22,307 bases of DNA from Lachnospiraceae bacterium UBA7110 (GTDB taxonomy: Bacteria; Bacillota; Clostridia; Lachnospirales; Lachnospiraceae): NCBI GenBank assembly GCA_002492295.1, contig DKYC01000009.1, positions 1 through 22,307 of the forward strand. Direction: 5' to 3'. Of this stretch, positions 8,109 through 14,448 are shown one piece after another; position 1 is the first letter of the stretch; each line of letters opens with the position of its first letter. A program made the position numbers and the translations under genes. The notes under the pieces are model-generated. The model made no database searches and was not told the DNA's origin. It saw nothing but the letters and a program-made list of their open reading frames with translations.

Positions 8109-8195
8109 CTGCTGTGGTATAGTACGTTACTGTAAACAAGGGCAATGCGCGCAGAGAAACGGATAGAATAGACGTTGACAGGAATGGAAGGTTTT

Positions 8196-10193
8196 ATGAA
8201 AAAACTAAGAATTAAGAACGGACATCCATATCCATTGGGGGCCTCACTGAAAGAGGATGGGAGCATTAATTTCTCAATGGTAAATAATACGAATGAAGAG
8301 TGCGGTATTATCCTCTACCGCAAAGGGGTGGAACAGAAGGAACGTATATTATTTGATAAAAAATACAGGGTCGGAAATATTTTCTGTGCCTTAATAGAGG
8401 GTTTGGACAGTGCACGTTATGAATACAATTTTTTCGTTGGGGAAAAAGTGCTTGTAGATACATATGCGAAATGCATTGTCGGAAATGAAAAATGGAGGGG
8501 CGGCGAGCTTGGACGCCCGTTTTTGCGTGGCAGTTTTTATCATGCGGCGTTTGACTGGCAGGGTACGATGCGCCCCTGTATCCCTTATAATGAGAGCATT
8601 ATGTACTGCCTGAACGTAAGGGGATTTACGAGGCACAGCTCGTCGAAGGTAAAGAACAAGGGAACCTTTGCGGGAATCATAGAAAAGATTCCCTATTTGA
8701 ATGAGCTTGGAATAAATGCGATAGAACTGATGCCCGCATATGAGTTTGAGGAGTGCGAGTGGGAAAATGCCGAGAGCATCGCCATGACGCACACGATAGA
8801 GTATCAGGTGGAGCATATTGACGCTAAAATAGAGGACGGCGGAGAACCCGCCCGTGCAAAACGGCTAAACTGCTGGGGATATAAGGAGGCATTTTACTTT
8901 GTACCCAAGGCGTCGTTTTCGGCGGGCAATGATGTTGTCTCGGAATTTAAATGCATGGTGCGGGAGCTTCATAAAAACGGCATTGAGGTTATTATGCAGT
9001 TTTATTTTCCTGCCTCGGTAAAACAGGGTTATATTTTGGAAATTTTAAAGCACTGGGTATTGGAATATCATATTGACGGGTTCCATTTAAAGGGCGAACG
9101 GGTTCCTGTGACGCTGATTGCGACGGAGCCGCTGTTTGCAGACACGAAAATCATGTGTGAGGATTTTAACCTGCAGGAAATATACCATGATTCGGAATAT
9201 GCACACTGCAAAAACCTTGCCTATTACAGGGATGAGTTTATGTACGACATGCGCAGGTATTTAAAGGGCGATTACGCGATGCTGAAAAGCTTCCAGTACC
9301 ATATGCGCAGCTACCATAACAAGTGCGGGATTATCCATTTTATGGCAAATTATTACGGATTTACACTGGCGGATCTTGTTTCTTATGAGACAAAGCACAA
9401 TGAGGCAAACGGCGAGAACAATGCAGACGGGACGGAGCAGAATTACAGCTGGAACTGCGGTGTGGAAGGTCCTTCGCGCAAAAAGGCAATTAACAGACTG
9501 CGGCATACGCAGATAAAAAACGCGATAAGCTTTCTGTTTATGGCGCAGGGGACGCCGTTACTGATGGCGGGGGATGAGTTTGGGAACAGTCAAAACGGAA
9601 ATAATAACTGTTACTGCCAGGACAATGAAACGGGCTGGGTTGACTGGCGCGGGCTTACCAAAAATGCGGATATTTATGAGTATGTGAAGACTATTATAGC
9701 CTTCCGGCGCGCGCATCCGATGACGCATTTGGATGCCCCGATGTCGATGCTTGACTGTTATGGACATGGCTATCCGGATTTGTCGTACCACAGCGAGGAG
9801 GCATGGAAGGTACAGTTGAATGACAACATACGGCATATTGGTATTATGTACTGCGGACATGGGTCTGACGGACAGAGTGCGGATTATATTTACATCGCAA
9901 GCAATATGCACTGGAATTCACACCGCTTTGCGCTGCCGTCCATTGCAAACTATGAATGGGTTAAGGCGTTTGAGACGACGGAAAATATGCTTGTGACCGA
10001 CTATGAGAAAAACACGGGCTATATTGATATTTCACCGAGAAGCGTCACAGTGCTTATCGGGAAAAGGCTCCCGGAGCCTGCGCCCGCAAAGAAAAGTCCG
10101 AAAAGGGCGGCGGTAAAGAAGGCGGTCAGGAAACAGAAGCAGGAAAATCAGACGCAAAACCAGGCAGATTGTGAGAAGGATAAACAGGAGTGA
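8196..10193 (+). CDS. GlgX/isoamylase-like GH13 protein lacking catalytic residues (predicted pseudoenzyme)
   Basis: 665 residues. The layout is that of glycogen debranching enzymes: an N-terminal beta-sandwich (HPYPLGAS onward), a GH13 barrel and a C-terminal beta domain. GlgX-specific blocks are intact: LVSYETKHNEANGENN, YSWNCGVEG, and GTPLLMAGDEFGNSQNG followed by N.CYCQDN. The catalytic motifs are not. Region I DVVYNH reads QFYFPA (268-273). Region II GFRFD reads GFHLK, so the nucleophile Asp is Lys299. Region IV HD before GFTL reads YY (386-387). Only the region III Glu (E322) remains. The last ~40 residues form a Lys/Ala/Pro tail (PAKKSPKRAAVKKAVRKQ). Start 8196 follows GGAAGG; TTG 8175 and ATG 8184 are weaker. 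A role in binding glycogen or a partner is inference. It overlaps the next gene. Confidence 0.88.
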   Translation: MKKLRIKNGHPYPLGASLKEDGSINFSMVNNTNEECGIILYRKGVEQKERILFDKKYRVGNIFCALIEGLDSARYEYNFFVGEKVLVDTYAKCIVGNEKWRGGELGRPFLRGSFYHAAFDWQGTMRPCIPYNESIMYCLNVRGFTRHSSSKVKNKGTFAGIIEKIPYLNELGINAIELMPAYEFEECEWENAESIAMTHTIEYQVEHIDAKIEDGGEPARAKRLNCWGYKEAFYFVPKASFSAGNDVVSEFKCMVRELHKNGIEVIMQFYFPASVKQGYILEILKHWVLEYHIDGFHLKGERVPVTLIATEPLFADTKIMCEDFNLQEIYHDSEYAHCKNLAYYRDEFMYDMRRYLKGDYAMLKSFQYHMRSYHNKCGIIHFMANYYGFTLADLVSYETKHNEANGENNADGTEQNYSWNCGVEGPSRKKAINRLRHTQIKNAISFLFMAQGTPLLMAGDEFGNSQNGNNNCYCQDNETGWVDWRGLTKNADIYEYVKTIIAFRRAHPMTHLDAPMSMLDCYGHGYPDLSYHSEEAWKVQLNDNIRHIGIMYCGHGSDGQSADYIYIASNMHWNSHRFALPSIANYEWVKAFETTENMLVTDYEKNTGYIDISPRSVTVLIGKRLPEPAPAKKSPKRAAVKKAVRKQKQENQTQNQADCEKDKQE

Positions 10194-10750
10194 AGATTTG
10201 GGAGCATTTTAAAACAATAACAGAGCATAAAATCATGGTGATGAAGGGCTGCTTTTCGGTGGGACTTTACCGCCAGGGGCTGCTGCATGATTTGTCGAAG
10301 TATATGCCAAGCGAGTTTATTGTGGGTGCGCGTTACTATCAGGGGACACAGAGTCCCAATAATGCAGAGCGCATTGACAGGGGCTATTCGTCGGCGTGGC
10401 TTCATCATAAGGGAAGGAATAAGCACCATTATGAATACTGGATGGATTACAGCTCCAGACGCGGCGCGGGGATTATTCCCGCAAAAATGCCGCTGCGGTA
10501 TGTCGTGGAGATGTTTATGGACCGTGTGGCGGCGTCGAAAATTTATAATAGGGGCTCCTATACGGACGATTTGCCGTTAAAATATTATCGAAGCGGGAAC
10601 GCGGCAAAGTACATGCATAATGACACGAGAAGGCTTTTGGAACGGCTGCTTGTCATGCTTTCCCAAAAAGGCGAGCGCTATACCGTGCGTTATATCCGGA
10701 AAAAAATCATTCCGCAGATCCGGGTGGAAGAACGGCACAAACAGCAGTAA
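10190..10750 (+). CDS. DUF5662 family protein
   Basis: 186 residues starting at GTG 10190, whose GTGA overlaps the TGA of the GH13 gene, so translation is probably coupled; AGAAGGA lies 9 bases upstream. The N-terminus (KIWEHFKTITEHK) is the usual DUF5662 opening, supporting the GTG. The conserved histidine set is present: GLYRQGLLHDLSKY near residues 25-38 and WLHHKGRNKHHYEYW near residues 67-82. The HD pair and downstream HH/HHxxYW suggest a metal site in an HD-like helical fold; that is inference. Some databases call this family 'catalase', which the sequence does not support. No signal peptide. Substrate unknown. Last gene before the hairpin at 10771. Confidence 0.85.
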   Translation: MKIWEHFKTITEHKIMVMKGCFSVGLYRQGLLHDLSKYMPSEFIVGARYYQGTQSPNNAERIDRGYSSAWLHHKGRNKHHYEYWMDYSSRRGAGIIPAKMPLRYVVEMFMDRVAASKIYNRGSYTDDLPLKYYRSGNAAKYMHNDTRRLLERLLVMLSQKGERYTVRYIRKKIIPQIRVEERHKQQ

Positions 10751-10770
10751 AAACTGTAACAAAAAGAAAT

Positions 10771-10825
10771 ACTCCTCATACATTAGTTATTAGAATAAGT
10801 TCTTAATGTATGAGGAGTTGTTTTT
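10771..10825 (+). terminator. Perfect 15-bp hairpin: terminator of the upstream gene that also covers the next gene's RBS
   Basis: Arms ACTCCTCATACATTA (10771-10785) and its exact complement (10804-10818) with an 18-base loop, then TGTTTTT up to base 10825. The 3' arm contains GAGGAG (10812-10817), the only ribosome binding site for the ATG at 10826. If transcribed through, the site would be sealed in the stem. Confidence 0.75.
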
Positions 10826-11053
10826 ATGAATTGCTGTTGTTTACTGATTTTACTGTTACTTTTTGGAGGAAACAACTGCGGCGTATCCTGCTGCAGCCGG
10901 AATGATAACTGCAAATGCCACGATGATAACAGACCGGTACCGCTTCCGGCACCGGCACCCTGCGGATGTGACGATGACAGAATCCAGCCGCGCGGATTTT
11001 CCGGATTTTCAAGTGCAGGCACATGCGGCTGTGAGGAAAAAGACAACGGATAA
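10826..11053 (+). CDS. Small high-cysteine protein (chorion class high-cysteine HCB protein 13-like)
   Basis: 75 residues with 12 cysteines (positions 3-5, 18, 22, 23, 29, 31, 46, 48, 67, 69). Layout: a short hydrophobic start (CCCLLILLLLFGG), clustered CC and CxC motifs, a Pro/Ala stretch (PVPLPAPAP) and two final CGC motifs. It resembles the small Clostridia proteins annotated as high-cysteine chorion-class proteins; their role is unproven. Disulphide-linked spore or envelope material, or metal binding, are guesses. The hydrophobic start could be a membrane anchor but lacks basic residues. The start is fixed by GAGGAG 8 bases upstream, which lies inside the hairpin 10771-10818. Confidence 0.7.
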   Translation: MNCCCLLILLLLFGGNNCGVSCCSRNDNCKCHDDNRPVPLPAPAPCGCDDDRIQPRGFSGFSSAGTCGCEEKDNG

Positions 11054-11067
11054 AAAGTTTGGGTTTA

Positions 11068-11106
11068 GGCAGAAAGCGGGTGTAAAGCCTGCTTTCTGCC
11101 TTGACT
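11068..11106 (+). terminator. Probable terminator after the high-cysteine gene
   Basis: GGCAGAAAGCGGG (11068-11080) pairs with CCTGCTTTCTGCC (11088-11100) with one wobble and a 7-base loop. The following T-rich run (TTGACTT) is weak, so termination may be partial. Confidence 0.55.
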
Positions 11107-11129
11107 TGGAGGGAGCATAATGATAGACT
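11101..11129 (+). promoter_or_regulatory. Possible promoter for the methionine synthase pair
   Basis: TTGACT (11101-11106), a 17-base spacer and TAGACT (11124-11129), starting at the foot of the preceding hairpin. The -10 is poor. No cobalamin or SAM riboswitch is visible ahead of the metH pair. Confidence 0.3.
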
Positions 11130-11182
11130 TTGAATAGTTATCGGGAACATGACGGACAGTAAAAATGATGAGAAGGATGGAA

Positions 11183-11851
11183 ATGAATAACAGTGAAATT
11201 GGGGCTGCGGTCAATCAGAAGGAAATCTACAGATATCTTGGATACGGCAAAAACGAGCCTGACGGTACGGTGCATATGCTTGTGGACGAAGTCCTCTCGG
11301 AGCTTCTTGCGGTCATAAAGCCGAAGAACAGCTATCAGCTTTACGATTGCAGGACAGCCGATGAATGTGTGTTTGTTGGGACTATGCGGATAAAAAGCAG
11401 GAATCTTGCGGGAAATCTTGCACAGTGCGGTACCGTGGCGCTTTTGGCGGCAACGCTGGGAATTGAGGCGGACAAGCTGCTGCAGCGGTATGAAGTATCC
11501 AATATGGCAAAGGCATCGGTTGTGCAGGCATGTGCGGCGGCGTGTATTGAGGCATACTGTAATCTGATTCAGGAAAATATCAGGCTTGACGCGCAGGCTA
11601 AGAGCGGTACGCCGCTTTTTATCAGACCGCGATTCAGTCCCGGTTATGGGGATTTGCCGCTTGATACACAGAAGGATATTTTCCGCCTGCTGGACTGTAC
11701 GAAACGCATTGGTCTTACGCTGACGCAGAATCTTTTAATGTATCCGACAAAGAGCGTTACGGCGTTTATCGGGCTGACGGGGAACCCGGAAAACTGCCAT
11801 ATTGAAAAGTGTAAGCGGTGCGGGAAGACGGACTGTGCGTTTCGGGTTTGA
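11183..11851 (+). CDS. Standalone B12-dependent methionine synthase activation-domain protein
   Basis: About 222 residues from ATG 11183, chosen because AGAAGG lies 6 bases upstream; ATGs at 11165, 11168 and 11177 lack a site. It matches the C-terminal SAM-binding activation module of MetH, which reloads oxidised cob(II)alamin by reductive methylation with S-adenosylmethionine. Seen: YRYLGYG near residue 17, GTVALLAATLG near residue 95, the SAM-loop equivalent RPRFSPGYGDLPLD near residue 155, and a C-terminal cysteine cluster (CHIEKCKRCGKTDC). In E. coli this module is fused to MetH; in Thermotoga and many Clostridia it is separate. The metH gene follows by 56 bases, which confirms the pairing. 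Confidence 0.9.
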   Translation: MNNSEIGAAVNQKEIYRYLGYGKNEPDGTVHMLVDEVLSELLAVIKPKNSYQLYDCRTADECVFVGTMRIKSRNLAGNLAQCGTVALLAATLGIEADKLLQRYEVSNMAKASVVQACAAACIEAYCNLIQENIRLDAQAKSGTPLFIRPRFSPGYGDLPLDTQKDIFRLLDCTKRIGLTLTQNLLMYPTKSVTAFIGLTGNPENCHIEKCKRCGKTDCAFRV

Positions 11852-11907
11852 GGCGTGTTTGGGGTTTAAAGATAGAAGATAATGGGATACAGAAAGGACA
11901 GGACGCA

Positions 11908-14340
11908 ATGAGCTTTAGGGATAAGATCGGGAAGGAACTTTTATTTTTTGACGGGGGAATGGGGACGCTCCTGCAGGAGCGCGGACTGCAGGCAGGCGAG
12001 GTGCCGGAGACTTGGAATTTTCTGCATCCGGAAGTGATTGAGCAGATTAACAGGGAGTATCTTCATGCAGGCTGTAATGTGGTTTCGGCAAATACGTTCG
12101 GAGTAAATAGTTTTAAGTGCAAAGATCTTGCCTACAGTGTGGACGAGCTTGTGGGCGCGGGCGTCCGGATTGCAAGGTCTGCAATTGCAAAGGTACGTGC
12201 GCAGGAGAACGATGCGGGACGGGAGATGTACTGTGCGTTGGATATTGGTTCTCTTGGAAAGCTGTTAAAACCGTTGGGTGAAATATCCTTTGATGAAGCA
12301 TATGACGCTTTTAAGGAGGTTATCTTAGCGGGTGACAAGGCAGGCGCGGATTTGATATTGATTGAGACGGTTAGCGATCCTTATGAGATTAAGGCGGCAG
12401 TGCTTGCGGCAAAGGAAAATACGACGCTTCCGGTTGTCGTTACGATGATTTTTGACGAGGGCGGAAAGCTTCTGACAGGGGGTGACGTGGAAAGTGCTGT
12501 TGCCATGCTTGAGGGGCTTGGCGTGGACGCGCTTGGTCTGAACTGCGGTCTGGGACCGGAGCAGATGAAAAAACTGCTGCCCGAGCTTACGGCGTGCTGT
12601 TCGCTTCCGATTGTGATTAATCCGAATGCGGGACTGCCCGTTGTGGTTAACGGACAGACGATGTTTACGGTGGAGCCTGAGGAATTTGCCGGGAGCATCC
12701 GGACGCTTGTGGAAATGGGGGCAAGTGCAGTCGGCGGCTGTTGCGGGACGACACCGGAGCATATCGGGAAGGTTGTGGAGACTTGTAAGGATATGCGGAT
12801 AGTGCCCGTTTCGGATAAAAATATGACAGTTGTGTCATCTTATAACCATGCGGTACGGTTTTCGGGAAAACCGCTGATTATCGGTGAGCGTATCAATCCG
12901 ACGGGAAAGCCGAAGTTAAAGCAGGCGCTTCGGGACAACAACATGGAATATATTTATAAAGAGGGGCTGACGCAGGAAGAGAACGGGGCGGATATTTTGG
13001 ACGTGAATGTAGGGCTTCCGGAAATCGATGAGCCAAGGCTTATGCAGGAAGCGGTGACGGGCATTCAGGCAATCATTGACCTTCCTTTACAGATTGATAC
13101 ATCTGATACCGTAGCGATGGAAAAAGGACTTCGGTATTATAATGGAAAGCCGATGTTAAATTCCGTGAATGGCAAAAAGGAGTCGATGGAAAGTGTTTTT
13201 CCGATTGCGAAAAAATACGGCGCAGTGGTGGTGTGCCTTTGTTTGGACGAGGACGGGATTCCGGAGACGGTCGAGGGGAGACTGCGTGTGGCGGAAAAAA
13301 TCGTGGATACTGCCGCTTCGTACGGGATTGCGAAGAAAAATCTTGTGATGGATGCGCTTGTGCTGACAATCAGCACGGGGCAGGACAATGCGCGCGTAAC
13401 GCTTGAGACACTCCGCAAAATCCGGTATGGGATGGGGCTCCATACGGTGTTAGGTGTGTCTAACATCTCGTTTGGGCTTCCAGACAGGGTAAAAATCAAT
13501 ACGGCGTTTTTTACGATGGCGATGAACAACGGTTTGAGTGCGGGGATTGTCAATCCGTCAAGTGAGGCGATGATGGCGGCATATTACAGCTTTAATGCGT
13601 TGATTGGTGAGGATGAGCAGTGTATGAAGTACATTGAAAAATGCGCTCAGATAAGTGCCAAGGAGCAGCCGCAAAGCACTGTGCAAAAGGGTGCTCCTTC
13701 AGGCGGGGTCGGATTGCATGAAGCGATTGTCAAGGGACTTTCGGAGAGTGCGTATCAGGCGACGATGAAGCTTTTGGGGGAAAACGCGGACTCGCTTGCG
13801 ATTATCAATGAGATGCTGATTCCGGCGCTTGACGTGGTGGGAAAGGGTTTTGAGGAAAAGAAAATGTTCCTGCCGCAGCTTTTGATGAGCGCAGACGCGG
13901 CGAAAGCGTCTTTTGAGGCAATTAAGGAGACGTTATCGAAGCAGGGAAAGAACAGTAAGAGCAAGGGTAAAATCGTGATTGCCACTGTTAAGGGCGATAT
14001 TCATGATATTGGGAAGAATATTGTAAAGACATTGTTGGAAAATTATGGTTTTGACATGATTGATTTGGGCAAGGATGTTGCGCCGGAGGTGATTTTAAAG
14101 ACTGTCCAGGAGAATCAGGTCAGGCTTGTGGGCTTAAGCGCGCTGATGACGACTACGGTGGTTTACATGGAAGAGACAATCAGGCTTCTGCGTGAGAATC
14201 ATGCAGGGTGTAAGGTTATGGTCGGCGGAGCGGTATTGACGCAGGAGTATGCGGATATGATCGGGGCGGATTTTTATTCCAAGGACGCGATGGGGTCTGT
14301 GCGCTATGCGAATGAGCTGTTTGAGAAAGGGATGCTATAG
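11908..14340 (+). CDS. metH: Cobalamin-dependent methionine synthase without activation domain
   Basis: 810 residues. It moves a methyl group from methyltetrahydrofolate through cobalamin to homocysteine. Domains: the homocysteine barrel at about 1-300, with zinc ligands Cys213 (GLNCG) and Cys278/Cys279 (GGCCGTT); the pterin-binding barrel at about 320-590 (IGERINPTGK, DVNVGLP, LVMDAL); the cobalamin cap at about 610-690; and the Rossmann B12 domain to the end, with GDIHDIGKN carrying the axial ligand His699. The fourth (activation) module is absent and is supplied by the gene just upstream. ATG 11908 gives the expected N-terminus (FRDKIGKELLFFDGGMGTLLQ); the longer GTG frame would run into the upstream gene. 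It ends at a strong bidirectional terminator. Confidence 0.96.
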   Translation: MSFRDKIGKELLFFDGGMGTLLQERGLQAGEVPETWNFLHPEVIEQINREYLHAGCNVVSANTFGVNSFKCKDLAYSVDELVGAGVRIARSAIAKVRAQENDAGREMYCALDIGSLGKLLKPLGEISFDEAYDAFKEVILAGDKAGADLILIETVSDPYEIKAAVLAAKENTTLPVVVTMIFDEGGKLLTGGDVESAVAMLEGLGVDALGLNCGLGPEQMKKLLPELTACCSLPIVINPNAGLPVVVNGQTMFTVEPEEFAGSIRTLVEMGASAVGGCCGTTPEHIGKVVETCKDMRIVPVSDKNMTVVSSYNHAVRFSGKPLIIGERINPTGKPKLKQALRDNNMEYIYKEGLTQEENGADILDVNVGLPEIDEPRLMQEAVTGIQAIIDLPLQIDTSDTVAMEKGLRYYNGKPMLNSVNGKKESMESVFPIAKKYGAVVVCLCLDEDGIPETVEGRLRVAEKIVDTAASYGIAKKNLVMDALVLTISTGQDNARVTLETLRKIRYGMGLHTVLGVSNISFGLPDRVKINTAFFTMAMNNGLSAGIVNPSSEAMMAAYYSFNALIGEDEQCMKYIEKCAQISAKEQPQSTVQKGAPSGGVGLHEAIVKGLSESAYQATMKLLGENADSLAIINEMLIPALDVVGKGFEEKKMFLPQLLMSADAAKASFEAIKETLSKQGKNSKSKGKIVIATVKGDIHDIGKNIVKTLLENYGFDMIDLGKDVAPEVILKTVQENQVRLVGLSALMTTTVVYMEETIRLLRENHAGCKVMVGGAVLTQEYADMIGADFYSKDAMGSVRYANELFEKGML

Positions 14341-14343
14341 GGG

Positions 14344-14384
14344 AAAAAGCGTAACGTGTGAAAGTTTAAACGTTACGCTTTTTT
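14344..14384. terminator. Bidirectional intrinsic terminator between metH and helD
   Basis: AAAAAGCGTAACG (14344-14356) and CGTTACGCTTTTT (14371-14383) form a 13-bp perfect stem with T-runs on both strands. It serves metH rightward and, on the minus strand, the HelD gene. Confidence 0.88.
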
Positions 14385-14396
14385 GCCATCCGACAG

Positions 14397-14448
14397 ACTA
14401 GTATAACCTGCGCCAAACATTAAGGCATTTAGCGCGGATTATACTAGT
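14397..14448. repeat. 52-base inverted-repeat element overlapping the helD stop codon
   Basis: Outer arms ACTAGTATAA and TTATACTAGT are exact complements; pairing continues through CCTGCGC/GCGCGGA with one mismatch and one wobble, closing an 18-base loop. No T-run follows on either strand, so it is not a standard terminator. It supplies the TAG stop (14444-14446) of the minus-strand gene. It could be a tiny repeat insertion or an mRNA-stabilising hairpin. Confidence 0.5.

Noticed and set aside
10190..10750. Database-style name 'catalase' for the DUF5662 protein
   Set aside because: No haem-catalase motifs are present; the histidine pattern suggests at most an HD-like metal site.
10863..11120. 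Alternative plus frame of 85 codons overlapping the high-cysteine gene
   Set aside because: No RBS and it runs through the following terminator; the frame at 10826 has the RBS and the cysteine pattern.
11120..11137. Five-codon ORF (MIDFE) with a strong GGAGGGAG RBS before the MetH activation gene
   Set aside because: Too short to support as a gene; possibly a leader peptide, but no attenuator structure follows it.
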